From contig CAJQQR010000078.1 in NCBI GenBank assembly GCA_905480545.1, positions 1 through 64,000 of the forward strand: a DNA stretch of 64,000 nt. Direction: 5' to 3'. Source of the DNA: an uncultured Pirellulaceae bacterium (GTDB lineage Bacteria; Planctomycetota; Planctomycetia; Pirellulales; Pirellulaceae). Shown one piece after another: positions 1 through 7,223 of this stretch. The notes beneath the pieces are model-generated. The model did not search any database. It was not told where the DNA came from and worked only from the letters and a program-made list of their open reading frames with translations. How positions within the stretch are numbered: the stretch's first letter is position 1; each line of letters opens with the position of its first letter. The translations under genes and the position numbers were made by a program.

Positions 1-2
1 TG

Positions 3-68
3 AGAGGTGCGATAAAATCAGCCTGCTTCAAACTATCAATCCACTTTGAATATTCCGGCCTTTTTTGA
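3..68 (+). CDS. Possible 3' end of an upstream gene (partial)
   Basis: A reading frame is open from the window edge to a TGA at 66-68. That stop overlaps the ATG at 68 of the next gene as TGATG, an arrangement typical of translationally coupled genes. Only about 21 residues are visible, so no family can be named. A second frame is also open to position 49, so this call rests mainly on the stop-start overlap. Confidence 0.3.
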   Translation, partial: RGAIKSACFKLSIHFEYSGLF

Positions 69-754
69 TGTTCGTAGACGAAGTAAAAAAATTACAAAAT
101 GAAGAAGAACACGAAAAAGAGCTCAATGCGGATCGCTCAAACGGGCAAATGCTGGAATTCTTATCGCTTAAGCTCGGTAAGTGCCCGGACTTTGTTCGAG
201 CGAATTCCAAACTGCCGAGCGAAGCCAGACGTAATTCCGAAACGCTAATTGAATATTTCAGAAAACGAGAAGTAAATGATGATGCGTTGGGCGCTTTAAC
301 GTTGATGATCGCCTACTCCACTTTTGAACAAACGCTTGAAGAGCTCAAAGAACTAAAGAGCAAAAAAATCAGCACATCAGGTTCGCGGTCTGTTCAATTT
401 TCGAATTTCAAAGCAAAGCTTGCCAACACTCTGATCGCGACAGTTGATTCACCCAGTAAGGTCGCGATCATTGCTCTCGGTCTGGCCGGACTCATCTTCG
501 CCATCCTGTTTTTCAACGGTGTTTTTTCATTCAACACAAAGCCAGCTAATGAAAAAGCAATCATCGACTTGGACTATGCAATCAACAGTCCCGTGGCCAC
601 TTCTGAGGAGAAAGAAAAGGCTCGTGAGATTATCAACGAACGGATTGCAGGAATTACTGAGAGAATGAAGGACACGAAAAAAGGCTCCAAGGACTTTAGT
701 AGCTTGGAAGTCAACTTAAAGGCTTTGCGGAGCAATCTTGAGCAGTTGAAGTAA
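68..754 (+). CDS. Single-pass membrane protein of unknown function
   Basis: The frame encodes about 228 residues. I do not recognise the family. The first ~125 residues are charged and mostly helical, with no signal peptide. One hydrophobic segment follows at about residues 132-155 (VAIIALGLAGLIFAILFF). The remaining ~75 residues are Lys/Glu-rich and probably helical. This gives a cytoplasmic N-terminal part, one membrane span and a short tail. A TTG lies directly before the ATG at 68; I chose the ATG because its A overlaps the TGA stop of the preceding frame. The overlap suggests it is the second gene of an operon that begins outside the window. The layout would suit an anti-sigma-like or scaffold protein, but nothing in the sequence proves that. 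Confidence 0.7.
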   Translation: MFVDEVKKLQNEEEHEKELNADRSNGQMLEFLSLKLGKCPDFVRANSKLPSEARRNSETLIEYFRKREVNDDALGALTLMIAYSTFEQTLEELKELKSKKISTSGSRSVQFSNFKAKLANTLIATVDSPSKVAIIALGLAGLIFAILFFNGVFSFNTKPANEKAIIDLDYAINSPVATSEEKEKAREIINERIAGITERMKDTKKGSKDFSSLEVNLKALRSNLEQLK

Positions 755-757
755 AAT

Positions 758-780
758 GGCCCATCCTATCAAGAGATGGG
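758..780. terminator. Weak hairpin between convergent genes
   Basis: GCCCATC and GATGGGC can pair around a nine-base loop just after the stop of the first complete gene and before the 3' end of the convergent DinB-like gene. There is no clear T-run, so termination is only suggested by position. Confidence 0.3.
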
Positions 781-808
781 CACGCAAGAATCCATTTCCC
801 ATCAACGA

Positions 809-1300
809 TTAAAAAATGGGAGCTCGTCCTTTTTGTCGACGAATAACCGCCCATTGCCCGGCGTGCATCAACCAATGGTCGCCAATCATGCCAATCGCAG
901 CACCAAAAGTCGGCGCGTAATCCTTCATCGAATCCGGAGCCGCTCGATCAAGATCTTCTTCGGACAGCTTTTTTACCGCTTCCTTGATTGCATTCGTTTG
1001 TGATTCGTACAGTGCAAGAAGTTCATCCTTGGAGTGAAAATCATCGGCATTGTCTGAGCCGGCGGTTTCCTTCGTGTACTTTTCAACAAACCCTTCAGGC
1101 AACTCCGGAATCGTTTCAGGGACACATCCATTGACCATCATGATGTCCGATTGCAAAAGATGCCCCAACTGCCACTTGATGTGATTACATTTCGGATCGG
1201 GCCGGTGCATCATTTCCTCGTCTGTCAGGTCGGAAAGATAACCCATGGAAATCATTTTTGCTGTGTCGATTCCATTTTCAAGAACTTGTATTGCGTTCAT
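809..1300 (-). CDS. DinB-family protein
   Basis: This 163-residue protein fits the DinB/YfiT-like four-helix-bundle superfamily, whose members bind a divalent metal through three histidines. An N-terminal motif of the form HxxWQLGHLL lies near residues 40-49. A second motif near residues 141-150 reads DHWLMHAGQWAVIRR. Both match the usual layout for the metal ligands. The length is typical. An AGGAT-type ribosome binding site lies about six bases upstream of the ATG. Family members include thiol-dependent transferases and many uncharacterised enzymes, so the substrate cannot be inferred. The gene stands alone and converges on the gene before it. Confidence 0.75.
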   Translation of the reverse strand: MNAIQVLENGIDTAKMISMGYLSDLTDEEMMHRPDPKCNHIKWQLGHLLQSDIMMVNGCVPETIPELPEGFVEKYTKETAGSDNADDFHSKDELLALYESQTNAIKEAVKKLSEEDLDRAAPDSMKDYAPTFGAAIGMIGDHWLMHAGQWAVIRRQKGRAPIF

Positions 1301-1502
1301 TGTTTATCCTATGTTATTTGCGAATTATAGCTTTGTATCTGGGATTCTACCAAACAAGATGACTGTTAACAGAGAGCTGAATCTGCTATCGACAGTTCTT
1401 TAATTTCCTATCGTTCTTCACAAAACGGATGAGACGAAGTCGCCTGGAGCCAACGACCGATCCAAGAGCTGCTTGCCAACGAATCCGTAACAATGACGCC
1501 CC

Positions 1503-2492
1503 ATGAACAGTAAACGTGAATCCAACGCCGAGCCAGAATCCCCTTCGCTTTTAAAAGATGTGACGCATTCATTAATTGGTTTTTGCATGGGACTCTGCGA
1601 TGCCGTCCCAGGTGTTTCTGGCGGAACTGTCGCATTGGTAGTCGGAATCTATGAACGCCTGTTCACAGCGATCAGTTCATTCGACCGAAAATTCCTCCGA
1701 TTGCTTATCGGAGGGCGAATCGGTCAAGCATTCAAACACTGCAACGGACGATTTTTGTTTTCACTCTTGATCGGCATCGCCGTCGGCTACGTTGTCATGT
1801 CGAAGGGGATCAAAATCTTGATGTCCGACGAATCCTTGCGGCCGTTAACACTTGCTTCGTTTGCTGGAATGATCATCGGTTCGCTTTGGATTGTTTTCGG
1901 CATGATCAATTTTAAGAGCCTTCCAAGGTTAACGACGAATTTGATCGCCGCAGTCGCGGGGTGTGCGATTTCGATCACCATCGCAATGCAATCGAATTCT
2001 TCGACGGAAGAAATCGGGTTGGTCTACCTTTTCGCGTGTGCGGTGATTGCGATTTGCGCGATGATTTTACCCGGCATCAGCGGCGCGATGTTGCTTTTGA
2101 TTTTCGGCGTCTACTACTCTGTTTTAGACATTCCCAGCGACCTGCTCGAATTCAAGGATGTCGGCAAAAACCTTCTGCGGTTGACGGTTTTCGTTAGCGG
2201 ATGCGCTGTCGGCTTGCTTGCGTTTTCACGTGTCATCAAGTGGCTTTTGAACGACCATCGAATGCCGACCCTTTCAGCAATGATGGGGCTGATGGCCGGA
2301 TCGTTGGTCATTCTATGGCCTTTCCAAAAACGAATTGAAGCCGCCAACCCAGAACACAAACCCAGCTACCAATCTTTCATGCCGAATCAAATCGACGGGA
2401 CAGTCGTCGGATCCATTTTTTGCGTACTACTATTTGCCGCGATCGTCATTTTGTCCGATCGAATGGCGAAAGGACGGCAATCGACAACTTAG
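1503..2492 (+). CDS. popT: DUF368 membrane protein, probable polyprenyl-phosphate transporter
   Basis: The 329-residue product is strongly hydrophobic with about eight membrane spans. It carries the DUF368 signature near residues 35-55 (DAVPGVSGGTVALVVGIYE). A related second motif lies near residue 180 (MILPGISGAMLLLIFGVYY), consistent with an internally duplicated fold. DUF368 proteins (PopT) have been implicated as undecaprenyl-phosphate translocases that return the lipid carrier across the inner membrane for peptidoglycan and surface polysaccharide synthesis. The symbol is given on family grounds. The length and the paired motifs fit well. The ATG at 1503 is used; another ATG ten bases upstream is out of frame. 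Confidence 0.85.
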   Translation: MNSKRESNAEPESPSLLKDVTHSLIGFCMGLCDAVPGVSGGTVALVVGIYERLFTAISSFDRKFLRLLIGGRIGQAFKHCNGRFLFSLLIGIAVGYVVMSKGIKILMSDESLRPLTLASFAGMIIGSLWIVFGMINFKSLPRLTTNLIAAVAGCAISITIAMQSNSSTEEIGLVYLFACAVIAICAMILPGISGAMLLLIFGVYYSVLDIPSDLLEFKDVGKNLLRLTVFVSGCAVGLLAFSRVIKWLLNDHRMPTLSAMMGLMAGSLVILWPFQKRIEAANPEHKPSYQSFMPNQIDGTVVGSIFCVLLFAAIVILSDRMAKGRQSTT

Positions 2493-2613
2493 CCAAACGA
2501 CGATGGGGACTGGAAAAAATCGATGGATAGATGGATAACGATAGCTCGTCGCATCCGGTTCTGATGCGGCGTTGTATTTGTTTCCATGGCCTGATGTTGG
2601 CGAAAGATCACCC

Positions 2614-3408
2614 TTGCTCCAAATTAAAGTCGGCGTTCACCTCGCCAGTTTAAGACAGCCGTTCAAGAAAGCGTTAGAGACTGCTGCTCGAATCGGTGCA
2701 GATGCCGTCGAGATCGACGCACGAAATCATATCAAACCATCGGAAATGACACGAACCGCGGTTCGTCACCTTCACAAAAAACTCAGTGACCTAAACTTGA
2801 ACGTTTCGGCGGTGACTTTCCAAACGCGACGCTCCTATTCGGACATTGATGGCATTGAGCGACGCGTTGACGCCACGAAAGCCGCGATGAAGATGGCATA
2901 CGATCTTGGTTGTCATGTAGTCGTCAATCAAATCGGAAAAGTCCCAGAACGTCCTGCAGAGGATGCAGAATCAATCGAACGCGATCTTTTAATTGCAACG
3001 CTGTCGGAAATCGGGAAAGAATCGCAGCGAGTCGGCGCGTTCCTTGCCGCTCGAACCGGGACCGAAGATGGCCCTACGATGTTGGACTTGATCGACGATT
3101 TGCCCACCGGATCCCTCGTTGTTGATTTTGACCCTGGCAACCTAATCATCAACGGATTCTCTTCTGCCGAAGCGATTAAATCACTGGGCAAGTTTGTTCA
3201 GCATGTTCATGCTCGTGACGGGGTTCAGGATCTCGCCCAGGGGCGCGGCATTGAAGTACCACTCGGACGCGGCTCAGCGGACTTTCCGAATTTGCTGGGG
3301 AATCTTGAAGAACACCAATATCACGGTTACTTAACCGTCCAGCGTGATCACGCCGAGGATCCCATTTCAGAAGTCGCAAATGCAATCGAGTTCTTGAAGA
3401 ATATCTGA
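2614..3408 (+). CDS. Sugar phosphate isomerase/epimerase-like TIM-barrel protein
   Basis: This is a member of the xylose isomerase-like/AP endonuclease 2 TIM-barrel superfamily. It begins with the usual strand (KVGVHLASLRQPFKKALETA). It then shows an early acidic site (GADAVEIDARN), a central strand VVDFDPGNLIINGFS, the segment FVQHVHARDGV, and the late strand GYLTVQRD, which are the positions where metal ligands normally sit. The frame has no ATG near its start. TTG codons occur at 2572 and 2614. I prefer 2614 because it starts just before the first barrel strand, but an extra 14 residues cannot be excluded. The substrate is unknown. Homologues are numerous in planctomycetes and often act on oxidised or rare sugars. 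Confidence 0.75.
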   Translation: MLQIKVGVHLASLRQPFKKALETAARIGADAVEIDARNHIKPSEMTRTAVRHLHKKLSDLNLNVSAVTFQTRRSYSDIDGIERRVDATKAAMKMAYDLGCHVVVNQIGKVPERPAEDAESIERDLLIATLSEIGKESQRVGAFLAARTGTEDGPTMLDLIDDLPTGSLVVDFDPGNLIINGFSSAEAIKSLGKFVQHVHARDGVQDLAQGRGIEVPLGRGSADFPNLLGNLEEHQYHGYLTVQRDHAEDPISEVANAIEFLKNI

Positions 3409-3819
3409 AATGCTTGCGAGAATGGTTAACCTGTTCGTTTGACGTTACGGGAACCTGAAACACGAATTTGATGTCATGCACCGCGGTCCCATATCAGCCA
3501 CCGCGACCTCGGAAATTCAACGGAACCATCTCCCAAATACTCGTTAATAAAGCCTTTTGTTGAGCAGATTTTTCCTTGATTTGGGACCGGGGATCCCGCA
3601 AAAGCGAGTGAGCCTTTTCTGCCGAATCGGTAAAAACCATTAAAATCCGGTGATTTTACCGTTTCTCGAAGACCAATCCGTTATTTTTCACTTCCCTTTT
3701 CTTTTTCCCGCTACCCATTTCGATAATGCCTAGAGATTCTATTGGTGATATGATTATGAAGTGACGCAAATGGCGTTTTTAAATTTCTTCCGAAGTCCCA
3801 CCTTATTTTTCGGAGCCGA
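3409..3819. other. Intergenic region, 411 bases
   Basis: I see no convincing gene here. CGGTAAAA at 3629-3636 and TTTTACCG at 3655-3662 are complementary around an 18-base loop. This could be a terminator for the preceding isomerase gene or a leader element of the following DUF1501 gene, but it is weak. Confidence 0.4.
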
Positions 3820-5163
3820 ATGATGCTGACGATTTACGGCAAAAAAACTAAGTATTGCGATGGTGTCTCCAGACGCAGCTTTCTCAAAATTGGCGGCTTT
3901 GCGTTAGGCAGCGTCGGCGGAATGGCCCTCCCACAGATTCTGCGGGCCCAAGACGAAGCGGGAAATCGTTCCTCGCATAAAGCGGTCATTAACGTCTTCC
4001 TGGGCGGTGGCCCTCCGCATCAGGACATGTGGGAAATTAAAACCAATGCTCCCGCTGAAATCCGCGGTGAATTCAAACCCATTTCGACCAACGTTCCAGA
4101 TATCCAAATCGGTGAGTGCTTTCCGAAGATCGCATCCATGATGGACAAATTTGTGGCGATTCGATCGGTCACTGGATGCTCTGGTGCTCACGACGCCTAC
4201 CAGTGTTTAACAGGATGGAACCGCGGGATGCTGGCTTCGGTAGGGGGGCCTCCAAGCGTTGGATCGGCGGTCGCGAAAATCAGAGGGCAAGTAGATAAGT
4301 CGATTCCAGCTGTCGTTGGGCTTGCCGCAAAAACCAAACATGCACCATGGTCAGAATCCGGGCAACCGGGCTTTCTAGGCGACTCATTTAAGCCATTCAA
4401 GCCCAACGGTGAAATGATGTCTAATTTGAAATTGAATGGCATCACACTCGATCGACTATCCGATCGAAAATCGCTGTTGAATAGCCTTGGCAACATGAAG
4501 CGACAATTTGAGAATGTTGAAAATGTCAATTCGTTTTCAGAAGAGGCCTTTGGTGTTTTGACGTCCAGCCGATTGGTTGATGCCTTGGACCTGAGCAAAG
4601 AAGACCCGAAAATCCGGGCACGCTATGGCGATGGCAAGCCGTACAAGTACCAGTACGACGGCGCACCAACTTGCAACGACCACCTGTTGATGGCTCGTCG
4701 CCTAGTCGAAGCCGGTGTGCGGTCGGTATCGCTTTCATTTGGTCGCTGGGATAGCCACGGACAGAATTTTGATTTGGTCCGTGATCATGGAACAAAGCTT
4801 GACCAGTGCGTAACGGCATTGGTTGAAGACCTGGATGAGCGAGGAATGCTCGACGACGTGACTGTTATCGTTTGGGGCGAATTTGGTCGAACGCCGAAGG
4901 TAAACAAAAACGCTGGGCGTGATCATTGGCCCCAAGTTAGCTGCGCGTTGATGGCAGGTGGCGGAATGAAAACTGGCCAAGCCATCGGTGCGACCAATCG
5001 CTTGGGTGAGTTTGCGGAAAAGCGACCGGTTCCAGTCCAGGAAATTATCGCAACGCTTTATCATAATCTTGGCATTGACCCAATGAGCACAACGCTGGTT
5101 GACCCAACGGGTCGACCGCAGTATTTGCTCGATCACCGAAAACCGATGCCTGAATTGGTTTAG
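3820..5163 (+). CDS. DUF1501 domain protein, Tat-exported
   Basis: The 447-residue protein has a twin-arginine signal (SRRSFLKIGGFALGSVGG, residues ~17-34) ending near LRAQ. It should therefore be folded in the cytoplasm and exported by Tat. The body is a DUF1501 domain with alkaline phosphatase/sulfatase-like fold signatures: FLGGGPPHQDMWE near the start, FGRWDSHGQN in the middle, and WGEFGRTPKVN...GRDHW toward the end. DUF1501 proteins are greatly expanded in planctomycetes and usually lie next to DUF1549/DUF1553 partners. Here none is adjacent. Two ATGs (3820 and 3823) are possible, both served by GGAG at 3812-3815. The enzymatic role is not established. Confidence 0.9.
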   Translation: MMLTIYGKKTKYCDGVSRRSFLKIGGFALGSVGGMALPQILRAQDEAGNRSSHKAVINVFLGGGPPHQDMWEIKTNAPAEIRGEFKPISTNVPDIQIGECFPKIASMMDKFVAIRSVTGCSGAHDAYQCLTGWNRGMLASVGGPPSVGSAVAKIRGQVDKSIPAVVGLAAKTKHAPWSESGQPGFLGDSFKPFKPNGEMMSNLKLNGITLDRLSDRKSLLNSLGNMKRQFENVENVNSFSEEAFGVLTSSRLVDALDLSKEDPKIRARYGDGKPYKYQYDGAPTCNDHLLMARRLVEAGVRSVSLSFGRWDSHGQNFDLVRDHGTKLDQCVTALVEDLDERGMLDDVTVIVWGEFGRTPKVNKNAGRDHWPQVSCALMAGGGMKTGQAIGATNRLGEFAEKRPVPVQEIIATLYHNLGIDPMSTTLVDPTGRPQYLLDHRKPMPELV

Positions 5164-5240
5164 GTAACGCTTCATGGGCAATAGCGAAACGGAAACATTC
5201 GCGGTTTTGAAGGGTTCTGTGGATTTCAAAGAGTTGACTC

Positions 5241-5564
5241 TCAATCCACGACAACCTTGCGGTCAATGGCAAATATCTACATTCCGCATTGCATGAATCG
5301 GATACCGTTCATCAACTGATATGGTGGCGATACAGTGAATACTTAGCATCGCTCAAAGATGCAGAGTATCGTGACGCTGTATTTCGACACATCGATCAAG
5401 AGGATTCTCTGCGGTCAGTGACTTATCAACTCTAGCTTCTGAAGACGGTCGGTTTTACCCAAGTCGAAATCCTTCACAAGAACTTGCCTCGCCGCGATAA
5501 AGGGAAACTCGCAATGAATTTAGCCGGTAGCGAAACAAGCTTACCATCGATGAGTTGGGCTTGA
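5241..5564 (+). pseudogene. Remnant of a class I SAM-dependent methyltransferase
   Basis: Reading in frame from 5241, the translation resembles the C-terminal end of a common class I methyltransferase family: YSEYLASLKDAEYRDAVF, then HIDQEDSLRSVTYQL, then an in-frame TAG at 5433-5435, then LLKTVGFTQVEILHKN. Family members continue straight through this point, typically as YQLDLLRKVGF, so the TAG looks like a nonsense mutation. A TGA at 5235-5237 also closes the frame upstream, and the N-terminal SAM-binding part is absent. The residues after HKN do not match the usual family ending. It lies between the DUF1501 gene and the 3' end of the prenyltransferase gene. The family match is from memory. 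Confidence 0.6.
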
Positions 5565-5583
5565 TTTGTCGAACAACCGAGCA

Positions 5584-6567
5584 CTATGTCGACTTGAACC
5601 ACTGTCCCAACATGATAGCTGGGAATAGCAGCACCAATACGACGAAGGCGAATTGATACTGCTCTGGATCAACCCAGAAACATAGCGCCGCGTTTATCAA
5701 GATCAGCGAAAGAATGCATTGCTTAATCGTCATTTGCACGTGACGCGGAGTCGGATCGGCAATCGCTACCAATGACAAACGAACGACACTCAAACCGATC
5801 GCGCCGATAATGAACGGCAACAACCAGATTTTTGTCGCCGTTGCTGGCAAAGTTAGCCCGTAAAATGGCATACCCGCAATGAGCAGCAAGCCGACAACCA
5901 TAACGACAAACCCAAACGTCAATAGTTTGATGTCGCTTTCCTTTGCCTCGCTGCGAGCGAACCACGTAAACCCCGCAACAAAAACTCCGACCCCCAACGC
6001 GATCATCAAACCCGCCGGAATCAAGCCTGCGTTCGCCGAACCAATCAGACTCATTCCCAAAAGAATGTTCAGAAATCGGCAACCGCCCATCGCAATTGGT
6101 GCAACGGGCGTCTTCTTCAATATTTTGTTGTAGAGAAAGATTGCCGCGACCAACAATATCGCAATGATCGCCGGCTCGAAACTTGTAAGTAACTTTTCTT
6201 CGGCAAAAAAGAAATAGCTGGTGATTGCGCATCCGACGCCCGTAAATATCAACGTGTAACTTAGAATGGTCGCGAACTGAAGCGATACGGCACCCGACGG
6301 AATCGGTCGCTCTGGTCGTTCAACGGAATCGATTTCCACATCGAACACATCGTTCAAGATCATTCCCGCTGAATACAAGCAGCATGTCGCTGCGCATAAA
6401 AAAAGCAATCCTCCCAACGGTTCAAAGCTTTGATGCATAAACACAAAGCCCATCATCACATCAGCAACCGCCGTAAAGATATTAGGAATCCGCATCAGTC
6501 GAAAAATTGATTTTACAAACGACTGCGTCCGGTTGTTTTTTTCTTTTGAATCGTCGATTTTATTCAC
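5584..6567 (-). CDS. UbiA-family prenyltransferase
   Basis: The protein is 327 residues with about nine hydrophobic segments. The first Asp-rich UbiA motif is clear at residues ~72-88 (NDVFDVEIDSVERPERP); D73, D76 and D80 are the likely magnesium-diphosphate ligands. It is followed by IPSG, as in the EboC-like branch of the family. A second polar site, RSEAKESD, appears near two thirds of the length, where the second Asp-rich motif normally lies. The enzyme should transfer a prenyl chain to an aromatic or other acceptor at the inner membrane. No other ebo, menaquinone or ubiquinone gene is nearby, so the acceptor is unknown. It converges on the decayed methyltransferase remnant. Confidence 0.82.
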   Translation of the reverse strand: MNKIDDSKEKNNRTQSFVKSIFRLMRIPNIFTAVADVMMGFVFMHQSFEPLGGLLFLCAATCCLYSAGMILNDVFDVEIDSVERPERPIPSGAVSLQFATILSYTLIFTGVGCAITSYFFFAEEKLLTSFEPAIIAILLVAAIFLYNKILKKTPVAPIAMGGCRFLNILLGMSLIGSANAGLIPAGLMIALGVGVFVAGFTWFARSEAKESDIKLLTFGFVVMVVGLLLIAGMPFYGLTLPATATKIWLLPFIIGAIGLSVVRLSLVAIADPTPRHVQMTIKQCILSLILINAALCFWVDPEQYQFAFVVLVLLFPAIMLGQWFKST

Positions 6568-7223
6568 GCCGTATTCTGAAATGAACTGAAATGAGAATTG
6601 AGCGTAAACCGAATTGGTAACTTTCTCAAGTCACTGGAAGTTGGTCAGAATAACGCGTTGTGCAACCATTGCACCCCACAAACAAAAAAAGGTCCAGGCC
6701 GCACTTAAGCGACCTGGACCACAAACCCCCCCTGGGATTGAATTGTCAAACGGAGTTGATATCTCCGTAGCATTGATGTTTTGGTGTTGGCTGGAAGACC
6801 GGATCGACACCGGTTTCACGAGATCGTTACTGGTTCGCAAATGATCGGAGAGGCGGGGACGGAAGCTTCGTTCGATTGTTTTGATCGGACAGAATCAATA
6901 AATGATTCCGTTCCACATGTTGAATAGCGATTGTCGCCGGGGCGTTGTCTCGTTGCTGAACGCTTTGACAATTACCAAATATGAGAACAACAAATCTCAA
7001 CGTAGATGACTCTGTTTCGAACGGTTAGTGAGCTTGCGAAACTGTTTTCATTTTCCGTCGATTGCGACGAAACCAAGTTTCGATGCCTTTTATATCGGCG
7101 CCACACGTCGACAACTTTGGTAATCTTTTCGGATTATTTTCAGTTTGCTGGTCAGGTTCGAATTTCCGGTTATTCCGAGAAAATGCCTGCGGTGGTGATT
7201 TTCGCTGAATCATCTACTGCCAA
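6568..7223. other. Intergenic region, 656 bases, with an orphan terminator
   Basis: I see no convincing protein gene. A 73-codon frame at 7006-7227 overlaps the next start codon by four bases but has no family features. A clear minus-strand terminator lies at 6688-6722, yet no minus-strand gene is visible to its right. A small transcript from the minus strand between about 6723 and 7000 is therefore possible. Confidence 0.45.
6682..6722 (-). terminator. Rho-independent terminator reading leftward
   Basis: GGTCCAGG and CCTGGACC form a strong stem around a ~16-base interior loop. On the minus strand the stem is followed by a run of seven T (AAAAAAA on the plus strand just left of the stem). 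No minus-strand gene upstream of it is evident. Confidence 0.7.
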
